A DNA stretch of 64,000 bases from positions 78,452 to 142,451 of the forward strand of contig ONWR01000001.1 of NCBI GenBank assembly GCA_900321605.1. Direction: 5' to 3'. A program made the translations under genes and the position numbers. The notes beneath the pieces are model-generated. The model did no database searches. It was not told the DNA's origin and worked only from the letters and a program-made list of their open reading frames with translations. The DNA comes from an uncultured Bacteroidales bacterium. Lineage in GTDB: Bacteria > Bacteroidota > Bacteroidia > Bacteroidales > Paludibacteraceae. Below, in pieces: positions 16,416 through 26,312 of this stretch (position 1 is the stretch's first letter; the number at the start of each line of letters is the position of its first letter).

Positions 16416-16447
16416 TTTGCGTAATTCATTTTTTTGTAGTACTTTTG
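16416..16447 (+). promoter_or_regulatory. Promoter of the tetR-efflux operon
   Basis: TTTG at 16416-16419 and TACTTTTG at 16440-16447, separated by 20 bp. The ATG at 16468 is about 14 nt past the predicted transcript start. Confidence 0.78.
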
Positions 16448-16467
16448 TACCCGCATTTGAATGAATT

Positions 16468-17082
16468 ATGTCAGACGACCAGAGATGTAATATTATCAAG
16501 ACTGCAGGCGAGTTATTCTTTCGCCTTGGTATTCGCAGTGTTTCCATTGACAATATTTGTCGTGAATTAGGGATGTCGAAGAAGACGTTCTACGTCTATT
16601 TTGCGTCAAAGGATGAGCTGATTGAGCAGATGTTACAGGCTAACCTGAAGTACATGAGTACGAAGATGGAGGAGCTGCTGAAGTTGAATGATTTTAGGCA
16701 GATTGTGAAGCTGTTTATCAAACGGCAGGCAGCAGAGAAGAACGACGTGCGCCGTGTACCTCAGTTGGTCTATGACCTCAAGAAATACTACCCTCGTCAG
16801 TTTGCGGATTTTCAGGCAGAGTGTTTTGAAATCCACAAGCGTTACTTGACGCAGTATATAGAGCAGGGTGTGGAGCAGGGGCTCGTGCGCGCGAACCTTA
16901 ATATAGAATTAACGGCACTTATTTTTGCTCGCATACATAATAGCGCTATCCGTGACTTCGAGGAGATCGAGGCGCTTCATAACATGCACCAACTCGGACA
17001 CACGGCGATGGACATTCTCGTTCGCGGTATTCTCTCCGAGGAAGGTTTGGCACTATATTTGATGGAAGGAAATAATAAATAA
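16468..17082 (+). CDS. TetR/AcrR family transcriptional regulator
   Basis: One-component repressor of 204 aa. The N-terminal HTH is classical: IIKTAGELFFRLGIRSVSID, then ICRELGMSKKTFYVYFASKD (about 30-50). The C-terminal ligand-binding helices are variable. It is the first gene of a tetR-tolC-adaptor-transporter operon with a 5-bp gap to tolC, so it most likely represses its own pump operon, possibly through the inverted repeat at 16381-16410. The inducer is unknown. Confidence 0.93.
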   Translation: MSDDQRCNIIKTAGELFFRLGIRSVSIDNICRELGMSKKTFYVYFASKDELIEQMLQANLKYMSTKMEELLKLNDFRQIVKLFIKRQAAEKNDVRRVPQLVYDLKKYYPRQFADFQAECFEIHKRYLTQYIEQGVEQGLVRANLNIELTALIFARIHNSAIRDFEEIEALHNMHQLGHTAMDILVRGILSEEGLALYLMEGNNK

Positions 17083-17087
17083 GATAT

Positions 17088-18431
17088 ATGAGAAAATTGA
17101 TTTTAATGATTGCCGCGATACTCGCGATGAGTACAGCGGTACAGGCAGAAGACCATGTTATGGCGGCCACAAAAGGTTCCCAAATCTACAAAGACGGGGC
17201 ACCGAAAACATTGAGCCTGTCGCTCAAAGAGGCGCAGGACTACGCGGTAAAGCAGAACCGCACGCTGAAGAATGCCTCCTTAGCAGTACAGGAAGCCTAC
17301 GCAGCCCGCTGGCAGACCATCGCTTCGATGTTGCCTCAGGTAGATGGAACGTATAGCTACAGTGATTATTTAGGATATAGCGCCACATTGGGTATGGGCG
17401 GAATGCCGATAGAGATTAACATGCCTAATGTAGGAGCTCTTGGTGTGACTGCATCTGTAGGTCTTAACGGACAAGCGATCGTAGGGGTTCTGCTCAATAA
17501 CGTAGCGATTGACATGAAAAAGATCGCTCTTGAGAAATCGGAAAGCGAACTTCGAAGCAGTATATTGAGCAGCTATGTATCCGTTCTGGCTCTGCGTAGT
17601 ATCTCTAATTTGCTGGATTCGAGTTTGAATAATATCGAGCATCTGGAGACCATTACCCGCAATGCGGTAGAGGCCGGAGCTGCCGAGCAGACCACAGCTG
17701 ACCAGATTCATGTGCGCGTGAACACTCTCAAAAACTCCATCAACGTACAGAAACGAAATATCGAATTGGCGACCAACAGTCTCAAAGTGCTGTTAGATGT
17801 ACCGGCTGAAACGGAGTTGACATTAACCGAGAGCATCGATGAAGTCCTTTCACCGGAACGCGTGCTGAATCTTTTGGGTGAGAATTTCGCAGTGGAGAAC
17901 AACCTCAACTACCAGCTTCTCGCCAAACAGGTAGAACTCGCCAAACGTAATGTACACATGGCAAGCTGGGCATACGGACCGACCATCGGTGTAGGATATA
18001 ACTACACGAACCAGCAGTACTACGGCGAAGGAGGAATGCGTATGACTCCGCCGAATGTAATACAAGTGAGCGTAAAAATGCCGCTTTGGTCATCCGGTAA
18101 ACGCGCAGCAGGCATAGTAGAGAAGAAGATTGCTTTGGAGGAGGCTAAAAACACCCTCTCCGAGACCACAGATAATTTAGAGATCCAGTATCGTCAGCTT
18201 TGTTTCAATCTCTCCAATGCGTATGAGACCTATCTCAATGAGAAGGAGAATATAGAGGTGACGCAACGTGTGTTCCATTCCACCACCGAGAAATTCAAAT
18301 GGGGAGCCGCATCGAACTTGGAGTTGACCAACGCTTCGAATGACCTCATCAGCGCACAATCAACCTACGTGCAGGCGATGTTGGAGCTGATCAATGCACA
18401 ATCTGAGTTGGAAGAGTTCTTGAACAAATAA
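17088..18431 (+). CDS. TolC family outer-membrane efflux protein
   Basis: Outer-membrane channel of the second efflux system, 447 aa, with a signal peptide (IAAILAMSTAVQAED). OEP repeats begin at LKEAQDYAVKQNRTLKNASL and around LAKQVELAKRNVHMASW. Unlike the channel of the first system it has no lipobox. The C-terminal alpha-helical barrel segments include NAYETYLNEKENIEVTQR. It lies between tetR and the adaptor gene in the same operon. Confidence 0.93.
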   Translation: MRKLILMIAAILAMSTAVQAEDHVMAATKGSQIYKDGAPKTLSLSLKEAQDYAVKQNRTLKNASLAVQEAYAARWQTIASMLPQVDGTYSYSDYLGYSATLGMGGMPIEINMPNVGALGVTASVGLNGQAIVGVLLNNVAIDMKKIALEKSESELRSSILSSYVSVLALRSISNLLDSSLNNIEHLETITRNAVEAGAAEQTTADQIHVRVNTLKNSINVQKRNIELATNSLKVLLDVPAETELTLTESIDEVLSPERVLNLLGENFAVENNLNYQLLAKQVELAKRNVHMASWAYGPTIGVGYNYTNQQYYGEGGMRMTPPNVIQVSVKMPLWSSGKRAAGIVEKKIALEEAKNTLSETTDNLEIQYRQLCFNLSNAYETYLNEKENIEVTQRVFHSTTEKFKWGAASNLELTNASNDLISAQSTYVQAMLELINAQSELEEFLNK

Positions 18432-18458
18432 AATTAAAAATTAAGAATTAAATATTAT
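18432..18458. repeat. AAAATTA heptad spacer
   Basis: About four 7-nt units (AAAATTA, AAAATTA, AGAATTA, AATATTA) fill the gap between two operon genes. Confidence 0.65.
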
Positions 18459-19466
18459 ATGAAAAAGTTTTTTATTTATTCACTCGCCGTATTGGCATTT
18501 GTAGCTTGCGGCAAGAAAGAAACCACAGAAGAGAAAGAGGAGCGCGTAGAACAAGTACGTACCACCGTTCTCAAGGCGCAGGAGATTGAGCGTGTGATCA
18601 GCGTCTCCACGAACCTCCAAGGCTACGTTACTCTCAATGTAGCTCCGTCGCTCACCGGTACTATCGAGCATATTTTTGTGGAAGTAGGTAACAAAGTGTC
18701 CAAAGGTCAGGCGTTGGTGAACATGGATCAGACGCAGTACAAGACCACTAAGATCAATTTGGCTAACTTAGAGACCGAGAAGAAACGTGTGGAGATGCTG
18801 CTCAAGACCGGTTCGGCTACCCAGCAACAGTTGGATCAACTCACTACGCAATACAACGCCACGAAAGAGCAGTTGGAGTTTATTGAGACAAACACGTATT
18901 ACAAGGCTCCGTTCAGCGGCGTTATTGCTGCTAAGAACTACGAGGACGGCGAGCTCTACGGAGGTCAGCCGATCTTGGTGCTCACCCAGCTTGATCGTCT
19001 CAAAGCGCTGATTGCTATTCCGGAGAACTATTTCCCGAAACTCAAAGAGGGGATGAAACTGACCCTCACTTCGGAAATCTATCCCGATAAGATCTTCCCC
19101 GCTACCGTAGAGATCGTGTACCCGACTATTGACCCGTCGAGCCACACCTTCCAGTGCAAGATCGTCATTCCGAACGGCAGTCAACTATTGCGTCCGGGTA
19201 TGTATGTAACGACCCAGATCGGTTTGGGTAAGGAGAAAGCTATCGTAGCTCCTTATCAGGCAGTGGAGAAACTCGTTGGAGCGAACGACCGTTATGTCTT
19301 CCTCAACGAGAACGGATATGCTAAGCGTGTAGCTGTGACCCTCGGTCAGCGTTTCGATCAGAACATCGAGATCATTGCACCGGAGATCACAGACGGCGTA
19401 GAACTCGTCACCACCGGTCAGCACAAACTTGTGGACGGCGTGAAAATCAATGTAGTGAAAGAATAA
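18459..19466 (+). CDS. RND efflux periplasmic adaptor lipoprotein
   Basis: Adaptor subunit of 335 aa with a lipobox (AFVACGKK). The lipoyl-like halves are visible (GTIEHIFVEVGNKVSKGQAL and YKAPFSGVIAAKNYEDGELY), linked by a short coiled coil with LEKKRVEMLL-type heptads. The coiled coil is shorter than in the first system, as in MexH/Bacteroidota adaptors paired with TolC channels. It is followed by the transporter after an 83-bp spacer of TAATCAT heptads. Confidence 0.94.
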   Translation: MKKFFIYSLAVLAFVACGKKETTEEKEERVEQVRTTVLKAQEIERVISVSTNLQGYVTLNVAPSLTGTIEHIFVEVGNKVSKGQALVNMDQTQYKTTKINLANLETEKKRVEMLLKTGSATQQQLDQLTTQYNATKEQLEFIETNTYYKAPFSGVIAAKNYEDGELYGGQPILVLTQLDRLKALIAIPENYFPKLKEGMKLTLTSEIYPDKIFPATVEIVYPTIDPSSHTFQCKIVIPNGSQLLRPGMYVTTQIGLGKEKAIVAPYQAVEKLVGANDRYVFLNENGYAKRVAVTLGQRFDQNIEIIAPEITDGVELVTTGQHKLVDGVKINVVKE

Positions 19467-19549
19467 TTAATAATGAATAATGAATATCTCGCAGTCGGGT
19501 TAGCTGCAAAAAAATATTCATTAATCATTGATCATTAATCATTGAATTT
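19467..19549. repeat. Heptad spacer (GAATAAT and TAATCAT words)
   Basis: 7-nt units of the GAATAAT and TGATCAT/TAATCAT type flank a short unique core (CTCGCAGTCGGGTTAGCTGC). No promoter consensus is seen, so the adaptor and transporter are probably co-transcribed. Confidence 0.7.
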
Positions 19550-22500
19550 ATGGCAATATACAAAACAGCGATTGAAAAGCCGGTAACTACCGCCTTGATC
19601 TTCATTGCGGTCATTATTATCGGTATATACAGTTTCCTTAAACTGCCGATTGACCAGTTCCCGGAAATGGATCCTCCGTACATCACGGTGATGACAACTT
19701 ACCCGGGAGCGTCCGCGTCCGAGATCGAGACGAACGTCACCAAGTACATGGAGAACGCCCTCACCTCGGTGGACCACCTCAAACATATCACATCGCAGAG
19801 TAAGGATAACCTCTCCATGGTCACTCTTCAACTGGAATGGGGTTCGAACATGGACGAGGCAGTGAATGATGTGCGTTCGTTCGTCGATATGACCAAGAAC
19901 AACCTGCCGGACAACTGCGGAACGCCGATGATCTTCAAGCTCTCGACGTCCTCCATGCCGGTATGTATGTACTCCATCACGGCAGACGAGACCTACCCGG
20001 GTCTGGATAAGATCCTCAACGATGAGGTCATCCCGCAGCTTAACCAAGTGGACGGTATCGGTAACCTCTCTCTCTCCGGTTCGCCGGACCGATACGTGTA
20101 TGTCGATATCGACCAGCAAAAACTCGATGCCTATGGTATCACGTTGGAGCAGGTCGGTAATGTTGTTGCAGCGAATAACCTCAACCTCTCTTCCGGTACG
20201 ATCAAGATGCCTCAGGAGCAATATCAGATGCAGGTTCGTTCGGAGTACTTGGAGTCCTCCGAGATCGGCAACCTGATGGTAGCGATGACTCCGCAAGGTC
20301 AGCAGGTCTTCATCCGCGATATAGCGACGGTGAAAGATACCATCAAGGACCTGACGCTGGATGAGAAGACCAACGGACGCGAGTCTGTCCGTCTGGTCGT
20401 TTCCAAACAGACGGGTGCCAACACCGTGAAGGTCTGCCGTGATATCAAGAAGGAATTGGCAAAGATACAGAAACAGTTACCTGCCGACGTGAAGATCGAG
20501 GAGATCTTCGAGAGTTCGGAGAACATCCAAAACTCCATCAATTCGTTGGAGGAGTCTATCGGATATGCCCTTCTCTTCGTGGTACTCGTGGTACTCTTCT
20601 TCCTCGGCAAATGGCGTGCTACCATCATCATCGGTATCACGATTCCTATTGCCCTCATTGTGGCATTTATCTACCTCGGTTTGGCTGACTCTTCGATCAA
20701 CATCATCTCCCTCTGTTCGTTGACTATCGCTATCGGTATGGTGGTCGATGATGCGATTGTGGTCTTGGAGAATATCACCCGACATATCGAACGTGGCGAA
20801 GATCCTCACGAGGCATCTATCTATGCCACCAACGAGGTGTGGGTTTCCGTCATCGCAACGACCCTTGTGCTCGTAGCGGTATTTGTGCCGATGACGATGC
20901 TTCCCGGTATGGCAGGTATCATGTTCAAAGAACTCGGTTGGATTGTTACCATCGTCTGCTGTACCTCAACTGCCGTCGCTATCTCTCTGACTCCGATGCT
21001 CTGCTCCAAGCTGCTCAAAGCAAAGAAAGTGCATGTGGATGAGAACGGAAACCTCGTAGAGGATGAGGCAGGTAAGAAAAGCTGGTACGACCGTACTGTC
21101 GTTCATCTGTTGGATAAGATCGATGAGGGATATGCCAAAATGTTGGGTTGGTGTCTGAACAACAAGTTTATCACCTTTACCGTGCTTTTGGCGTTCTTCG
21201 TGGTGTCGATGCTGCCTTTCTTCATGGGCAAGATCGGTACGGACTTCATGCAGGAACAGGACAATGCCCGTCTGACGGTGAATATCAAGTTACAACGCGG
21301 TACGCGTATTGAGGAGACCCTCAAGACTGCCCGCAAGCTGGAGGCGCGTTTCTTGGAACTCGTGCCTTGCATCGAGGTGATCAACACCTCTGCCGGTTCG
21401 AACGACGAGGCGACTATCTCCGCTATGTTCTCCTCCACGATGAACAACACGATCCAGATGACGATCCGTCTGCCTAAGAAATGGAGACGTGATCAGACCG
21501 TTTGGGAGATTGCCGAGACCCTTCGTCAGGAGATGAGCCGTCATCCGGAAGTCATTGAATATCAGTGTACCACCTCCGGTTACGGCGGTATGGGTAATAA
21601 CTCGGTGGATATTGAGATCTATGGCTATGATTTTGACCTCACTTCCTCTTTGGCAGAGCAGTGCCGTAAGTTAAGCGCAACGCTGCCCGGAGCCCGTGAC
21701 GTGAAGATCAGCCGTCAGGACGACCGTCCGGATATCAAGATCACCGTGGATAAAGAGAAAGCATCGCGTCTCGGACTCAGTTCCGCTACTATCTCCACTT
21801 ACCTGCGAAACCGTGTGTCCGGTATGGCTTGCGGTTACCTCAAGGAAGACGGATCGGAGTACGATATCGTGGTTCGTTTGCAGGAAGAAGACCGTAACTC
21901 CATCTCCGCCGTTCTGGACATGACTATTCCTACGGCTACCGGCAAACAGGTCAAACTCTCCGAAGTAGCTTCTATCGGTGAATACTGGGCACCGCCTACC
22001 ATCGAGCGTAAGGCACGTCAGCGTATTGTCACCGTCAGCGTCACTCCGTACAACACCTCTTTGGGTGAATTGGCTAAACAGGTAGAGGCAAACGTCTTGC
22101 CGCAGCTGGATCTGCCTACCGGTTATACGGTACACCTCGGCGGTAGTTATGAGGATCAACAGGATACCTTCAGAGACATGGTTCTGCTGGCTGTCCTGAT
22201 CGTACTGCTTGTCTATATCGTGATGGCTTCGCAGTTCGAGTCGCTTCGTATGCCTGCCATCATCATGTTCTCGGTGCCTTTCGCCCTCTCGGGTGTGGTT
22301 ATTGCCCTGTGGATAGCAGGTCGTTCACTCGATATGGTCGGTGCCCTCGGTGTCGTACTGCTGATCGGTATTGTGGTGAAGAACGGTATCGTGCTCGTGG
22401 ACTATATCAACCTGATGCGCGAACGCGGATATGCGCTCAATGACGCTATCCAGATGTCCGGTCGCTCCCGTCTGCGCCCTGTGCTCATGACTGCTTTCAC

Positions 22501-22732
22501 CACCATCTTAGGTATGATCCCGATGGCAGTCAGCGAAGGTGAAGGCGCAGAGATGTGGCAACCTCTCGGTATCGTCGTCATCGGCGGTCTGACGATCTCC
22601 ACCTTCCTCACGCTCTTCATCGTCCCCGTGCTCTATGGTTCGATGACCAAACATGGGGATCGCAACAAGCAGGAAGCACTCCGCAAGAAGTTTATCTTCA
22701 TGGATCTCAAGGTGAAAAAGGAAAATTCGTAA
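19550..22732 (+). CDS. RND efflux transporter, inner membrane (HAE1/AcrB family)
   Basis: Proton-coupled exporter of 1060 aa. The N-terminal helix (ALIFIAVIIIGIYSFLKLPI) precedes the porter domain. The TM block holds MVVDDAIVVLENITRHIERG with the proton-relay Asp pair, and the second half carries VGALGVVLLIGIVVKNGIVL and the terminal TM segments. It is about the same size as the transporter at 1925-5116 but clearly divergent in sequence, so the two pumps are not a recent duplication. Confidence 0.97.
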   Translation: MAIYKTAIEKPVTTALIFIAVIIIGIYSFLKLPIDQFPEMDPPYITVMTTYPGASASEIETNVTKYMENALTSVDHLKHITSQSKDNLSMVTLQLEWGSNMDEAVNDVRSFVDMTKNNLPDNCGTPMIFKLSTSSMPVCMYSITADETYPGLDKILNDEVIPQLNQVDGIGNLSLSGSPDRYVYVDIDQQKLDAYGITLEQVGNVVAANNLNLSSGTIKMPQEQYQMQVRSEYLESSEIGNLMVAMTPQGQQVFIRDIATVKDTIKDLTLDEKTNGRESVRLVVSKQTGANTVKVCRDIKKELAKIQKQLPADVKIEEIFESSENIQNSINSLEESIGYALLFVVLVVLFFLGKWRATIIIGITIPIALIVAFIYLGLADSSINIISLCSLTIAIGMVVDDAIVVLENITRHIERGEDPHEASIYATNEVWVSVIATTLVLVAVFVPMTMLPGMAGIMFKELGWIVTIVCCTSTAVAISLTPMLCSKLLKAKKVHVDENGNLVEDEAGKKSWYDRTVVHLLDKIDEGYAKMLGWCLNNKFITFTVLLAFFVVSMLPFFMGKIGTDFMQEQDNARLTVNIKLQRGTRIEETLKTARKLEARFLELVPCIEVINTSAGSNDEATISAMFSSTMNNTIQMTIRLPKKWRRDQTVWEIAETLRQEMSRHPEVIEYQCTTSGYGGMGNNSVDIEIYGYDFDLTSSLAEQCRKLSATLPGARDVKISRQDDRPDIKITVDKEKASRLGLSSATISTYLRNRVSGMACGYLKEDGSEYDIVVRLQEEDRNSISAVLDMTIPTATGKQVKLSEVASIGEYWAPPTIERKARQRIVTVSVTPYNTSLGELAKQVEANVLPQLDLPTGYTVHLGGSYEDQQDTFRDMVLLAVLIVLLVYIVMASQFESLRMPAIIMFSVPFALSGVVIALWIAGRSLDMVGALGVVLLIGIVVKNGIVLVDYINLMRERGYALNDAIQMSGRSRLRPVLMTAFTTILGMIPMAVSEGEGAEMWQPLGIVVIGGLTISTFLTLFIVPVLYGSMTKHGDRNKQEALRKKFIFMDLKVKKENS

Positions 22733-22758
22733 TTTATAATTTTTAATTTTTAATTCTC

Positions 22759-23052
22759 ATGAAGAGTGTAATGATCGTATTCAATCAGGCGAATACAGGC
22801 CGTGTCGAATATATGTTGGATGTCTTAGGCATCAAAGGCTTTACGTTCTTTGAGCAAGTACAAGGTCGTGGTACCAACGGCGGTGAACCCCGCCGTGGTA
22901 CACACGCTTGGCCGGAGATGAACTCATGCGTCATCACGGTGGTCGAAGACGAACAGTTACCGACCTTGTTGGAGTCCATCAAGAAACTGGATTTGCGCAA
23001 CGAAGAAGTCGGTGTACGCGCTTTTGTGTGGAATATTGAAGCCACAGTTTAA
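22759..23052 (+). CDS. PII-like transporter-associated protein (PG0541 family)
   Basis: A 97-aa protein with the ferredoxin-like fold pattern of PII signalling proteins (KSVMIVFNQANTGRVEYMLD at the N-terminus, a T-loop-like RGTNGGEPRRGTHAW). Its pattern fits the Bacteroidota family annotated as PG0541 transporter-associated, typically encoded next to RND pumps, as here, 26 bp after the transporter. Role inferred: sensing a small molecule and modulating the pump. The gap carries TAATTTT heptads. A terminator follows. Confidence 0.85.
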   Translation: MKSVMIVFNQANTGRVEYMLDVLGIKGFTFFEQVQGRGTNGGEPRRGTHAWPEMNSCVITVVEDEQLPTLLESIKKLDLRNEEVGVRAFVWNIEATV

Positions 23053-23083
23053 AAAAAAATCGCTCTTCGGGGCGATTTTTTTT
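23051..23083 (+). terminator. Terminator of the second efflux operon
   Basis: A9, stem AATCGC/GCGATT around CTCTTCGGG, then T8. Its last T residues and the following G form the TTTG -33 box (23081-23084) of the next promoter, so terminator and promoter overlap. Confidence 0.85.
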
Positions 23084-23112
23084 GCGTATGTCAAAAAAAA
23101 GCAGTACCTTTG
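23081..23112 (+). promoter_or_regulatory. Promoter of the ABC ATPase/ruvB unit
   Basis: TTTG at 23081-23084 and TACCTTTG at 23105-23112 with a 20-bp spacer. The start codon at 23122 is only 9 bases after the -7 box, so the mRNA should be leaderless or nearly so. Confidence 0.78.
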
Positions 23113-23121
23113 CAACCGATT

Positions 23122-23775
23122 ATGGCTGTTCAGATAGAACATATATGTAAATCGTTCGGTTCGCAGCAGGTTTTGCGCGACGTGTCACTGGCTATTCCTG
23201 AAGGTCAAGTGGTGGGTTTGTTGGGTCCGAACGGAGCCGGTAAATCGACGCTGATGAAGATCCTGATCGGTCTTTGGAGTGCCGATAAAGGGACTGTCTC
23301 TGTTCCTCCTCGCATCGGATACCTGCCGGAGAATAATCCGCTTTACGAAGAGATGTACGTGGCGGAGTACCTCGAGTTCATGGCAAAAATGTCCAATGTC
23401 AAGAGTCAAATGACCAAGGAGCTCATTGAACTGGTCGGTCTCACGCCGGAGAAGCACAAACACATCCGCGAGTTGAGCAAAGGTTACCGTCAACGTGTGG
23501 GGCTTGCTCAAGCTCTGCTCGGAGACCCGCAGTTACTCATTTTAGACGAACCCACTACAGGTCTGGATCCGAACCAGCTGGTCGAGATACGCGCCCTCAT
23601 CCGCGATTTGGGCAAGGAACGCACCGTCATCCTCTCCACGCACATCATGCAGGAGGTACGCGAGATGTGCGGCCGAGTCGTTATTCTGGACCACGGACAG
23701 ATCAAAGCCGACCGGCTTATTACAGAGATTGAAGACTTGGAGAGTTTATTCCGGTCTGCAACATTAAACAGTTGA
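23122..23775 (+). CDS. ABC transporter ATP-binding protein (GldA-like)
   Basis: ATPase subunit of an ABC exporter, 217 aa. Walker A is [11 protein letters not shown], the signature is [16 protein letters not shown], Walker B is [15 protein letters not shown] and the switch His is in LSTHIMQEV. The pattern resembles GldA-type ATPases of Bacteroidota, but no gliding partners are present, so I do not assign gldA. No permease gene is adjacent. ATG 23122 is used because the promoter leaves no room for the earlier frame. The linker at [11 protein letters not shown] has a weak heptad look (23385-23420). Confidence 0.88.
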   Translation: MAVQIEHICKSFGSQQVLRDVSLAIPEGQVVGLLGPNGAGKSTLMKILIGLWSADKGTVSVPPRIGYLPENNPLYEEMYVAEYLEFMAKMSNVKSQMTKELIELVGLTPEKHKHIRELSKGYRQRVGLAQALLGDPQLLILDEPTTGLDPNQLVEIRALIRDLGKERTVILSTHIMQEVREMCGRVVILDHGQIKADRLITEIEDLESLFRSATLNS

Positions 23776-23777
23776 TT

Positions 23778-24794
23778 ATGGCAGAATTTGATATAAGAAA
23801 CCAGATGACCGAGAAAGAGCAGGACAATGCCCTGCGTCCTTTATGCTTTGCCGATTTTGCCGGACAGAGCAAGGTCACATCGAACCTCAAGATCTTCGTC
23901 GAGGCAGCTAAACTGCGCGGCGAGAGCTTGGATCATGTGTTGCTCTTCGGCCCTCCGGGACTCGGTAAGACGACCCTCAGCAACATCATCGCCAACGAAC
24001 TCGGCGTCGGGTTCAAAGTGACTTCGGGTCCCGTATTGGACAAACCCGGTGATTTGGCAGGACTACTCACAAGCCTTGAACCCAACGACGTCTTGTTCAT
24101 TGATGAGATCCACCGTCTGAGTCCGATCGTAGAGGAGTACCTCTATTCGGCAATGGAGGACTACCGCATCGACATCATGATCGACAAAGGTCCCTCGGCA
24201 CGCACTATTCAGATCGACCTCAATCACTTCACCCTCATCGGTGCTACTACCCGTAGCGGATTGTTGACAAGCCCGCTCCGTGCGCGTTTTGGTATCAACT
24301 GCCATTTGGAGTACTACGATGCCGACATCCTCGCCGGTATCGTCAAACGTTCGGCACGGCTCTTAGGCGTGGAAATCAACGAGAAAGCGGCAGGCGAGAT
24401 CGCCCGTCGGTCACGCGGTACGCCCCGTATAGCCAACGCCCTGCTGCGTCGTGTGCGTGATTTCGCGCAGGTAAAGGGCAATGGAGCCATCGATTTAGAG
24501 ATCGCCAAATATGCGTTGGAAGCACTTAATATTGACACCTTCGGTCTCGACCAGATCGACAACAAACTGCTCACCACCATCATCGATAAGTTCCGCGGCG
24601 GACCGGTCGGACTCAACACCATCGCTACCGCTATGGGCGAAGATGCCGGTACTATCGAGGATGTGTACGAGCCGTACCTCATCAAAGAGGGCTTCATCAA
24701 ACGTACACCGCGAGGCCGCGAAGCTACCGAACTGGCGTACAAGCACCTCGGCAAGACGATCCTTAGTCCCGACGGACAGCAATCTATGTTTTAA
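23778..24794 (+). CDS. ruvB: Holliday junction branch migration ATPase RuvB
   Basis: Motor of the RuvAB complex that drives branch migration in recombination repair. The 338-aa protein carries the RuvB-N AAA domain: Walker [16 protein letters not shown], Walker [13 protein letters not shown], sensor [11 protein letters not shown] and an arginine-rich [19 protein letters not shown]. The winged-helix C-domain ends with the RuvB-C signature ([21 protein letters not shown]). Start ATG 23778 lies two bases after the preceding stop. Confidence 0.97.
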   Translation: MAEFDIRNQMTEKEQDNALRPLCFADFAGQSKVTSNLKIFVEAAKLRGESLDHVLLFGPPGLGKTTLSNIIANELGVGFKVTSGPVLDKPGDLAGLLTSLEPNDVLFIDEIHRLSPIVEEYLYSAMEDYRIDIMIDKGPSARTIQIDLNHFTLIGATTRSGLLTSPLRARFGINCHLEYYDADILAGIVKRSARLLGVEINEKAAGEIARRSRGTPRIANALLRRVRDFAQVKGNGAIDLEIAKYALEALNIDTFGLDQIDNKLLTTIIDKFRGGPVGLNTIATAMGEDAGTIEDVYEPYLIKEGFIKRTPRGREATELAYKHLGKTILSPDGQQSMF

Positions 24795-24816
24795 GAAATA
24801 AATAATTACAGATCAT

Positions 24817-26112
24817 ATGAAGAATTTTGTAGAAGAACTGCGCTGGAGAGGCATGTTGCAGGATATCATGCCCGGCACAGAAGAACAGTTAATGAAAGAG
24901 ATGACCACCGCTTATGTGGGTATTGACCCGACAGCGGACAGTCTGCATATCGGTCACCTGTGTGGCATCATGATGCTGCGTCATCTGCAGGCTTGCGGTC
25001 ATAAACCTATCGCCCTCATCGGAGGCGCTACCGGTATGATCGGTGACCCGTCTGGCAAATCAGCAGAGCGTAACCTGCTGACCGAGGAGATCCTGCGTCA
25101 TAACGTAGCTTGTATCCGCGAGCAGTTGGAGCATTTCCTCGATTTTAACAGCGATGCTCCCAATGCTGCGGAGTTAGTCAATAACTACGATTGGATGAAG
25201 GACTACACCTTTATCAATTTCACGCGCGACATCGGCAAACTCATCACCGTCAACTATATGATGGCGAAAGACTCCGTGAAGAAACGTTTCAACGGCGAGT
25301 TCAGCCAAGGTATGTCCTTCACCGAGTTTACCTATCAGTTGCTGCAGGGCTACGACTTCGTTTATCTGAACGAACATAAGAACTGCTTGCTGCAAATGGG
25401 CGGTTCGGATCAGTGGGGTAACATCACCACGGGTATCGAGTTGATGCGTAAGATGAACGGTAAGACCGCTTTCGCCCTCACCTGTCCGCTGATCACCAAA
25501 GCCGACGGCGGTAAGTTCGGCAAGACTGAGAGCGGCAATGTGTGGTTGAGCAAGAAATACACGAGTCCGTATAAGTTCTTCCAGTTCTGGATGAACGTCT
25601 CGGACGATGATGCCAAACGTTACATCAAGATCTTCACGAGCCTCAGCCGCGAGGAGATTGAGGCACTCATCAAGGAGCACGAAGAGGCACCTCATCTGCG
25701 CGTGCTTCAGAAACGTCTGGCGAAAGAGGTAACCTGTATGGTACACAGCGAGGCGGACTACAATGCGGCTGTGGAGGCATCCAATATATTATTCGGAAAC
25801 ACGACCGCGGACGCGTTGCGCGCGTTAGACGAGGCTACGTTCCTCGATATCTTCAACGGCGTAGAGCAGTACGAGATTCCGATGGCTGACCTCAAAGCAG
25901 GTATCGGTCCGTTGGATCTGTTGGCCGAGCGCACGAATATCTTCCCCTCCAAAGGCGAAGCACGTAAGATGATTCAGGCGAACGGATTCAGTTTGAACAA
26001 AGAAAAACTGACCGATCCGCAAACCCCGCTGACGGACGCAAATCTGCTCAACGGAAAGTACCTTCTTTTCCAAAAAGGAAAGAAAAACTACTATCTGGTA
26101 GTTGCAAAATAA
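24817..26112 (+). CDS. tyrS: Tyrosyl-tRNA synthetase
   Basis: Class I synthetase charging tRNA-Tyr; 431 aa. The HIGH motif is in [11 protein letters not shown], the KMSKS counterpart is [10 protein letters not shown], and the C-terminal S4-like RNA-binding domain spans about 360-431 ([20 protein letters not shown]). It belongs to the TyrRS type with a shorter loop common in Bacteroidota. It is 22 bp downstream of ruvB and probably in the same transcript. Confidence 0.97.
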   Translation: MKNFVEELRWRGMLQDIMPGTEEQLMKEMTTAYVGIDPTADSLHIGHLCGIMMLRHLQACGHKPIALIGGATGMIGDPSGKSAERNLLTEEILRHNVACIREQLEHFLDFNSDAPNAAELVNNYDWMKDYTFINFTRDIGKLITVNYMMAKDSVKKRFNGEFSQGMSFTEFTYQLLQGYDFVYLNEHKNCLLQMGGSDQWGNITTGIELMRKMNGKTAFALTCPLITKADGGKFGKTESGNVWLSKKYTSPYKFFQFWMNVSDDDAKRYIKIFTSLSREEIEALIKEHEEAPHLRVLQKRLAKEVTCMVHSEADYNAAVEASNILFGNTTADALRALDEATFLDIFNGVEQYEIPMADLKAGIGPLDLLAERTNIFPSKGEARKMIQANGFSLNKEKLTDPQTPLTDANLLNGKYLLFQKGKKNYYLVVAK

Positions 26113-26150
26113 GAAAAAAAGCATAAAAAGTGCAAAATTATTACAAAAAA

Positions 26151-26182
26151 TTTGGTCATATCAAAAATTTGTTGTAATTTTG
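26151..26182 (+). promoter_or_regulatory. Promoter of the leader RNA/tRNA-Gln/rplY unit
   Basis: TTTG at 26151-26154, TAATTTTG at 26175-26182, 20-bp spacer. The next start codon is over 330 nt away, which makes room for the structured RNA and the tRNA. Confidence 0.8.
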
Positions 26183-26188
26183 CACGCT

Positions 26189-26312
26189 TTTTCGCTAAAA
26201 CCCATTACGGGGTCCCCGAAAATTTCTAATTTTTGGGGAGAGCGGAGGCACAAGTTGCCCGTTCATTAAGCGGAGCGGTATGAACTGTTGCACACTTGTT
26301 GCCGAACGCGAC
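26189..26312 (+). ncRNA. Candidate structured RNA upstream of tRNA-Gln
   Basis: The stretch between the promoter and the tRNA folds well by eye. A 12-bp hairpin TCCCCGAAAATT/AATTTTTGGGGA with a TCT loop (26213-26239) is followed by a long-range stem GGCACAAGT (26247-26255) with ACTTGTTGCC (26294-26303), which encloses GTTCAT/ATGAAC (26261-26266 with 26280-26285). There is no coding potential. It could be an independent small RNA, a 5' precursor that guides tRNA processing, or an rplY leader. I do not recognise it as a named family. Confidence 0.5.

Noticed and set aside
1925-22732. The two efflux operons as a recent duplication
   Set aside because: Protein sequences differ throughout, gene order differs (adaptor-transporter-channel versus regulator-channel-adaptor-transporter), and only the second has a lipobox-less channel.
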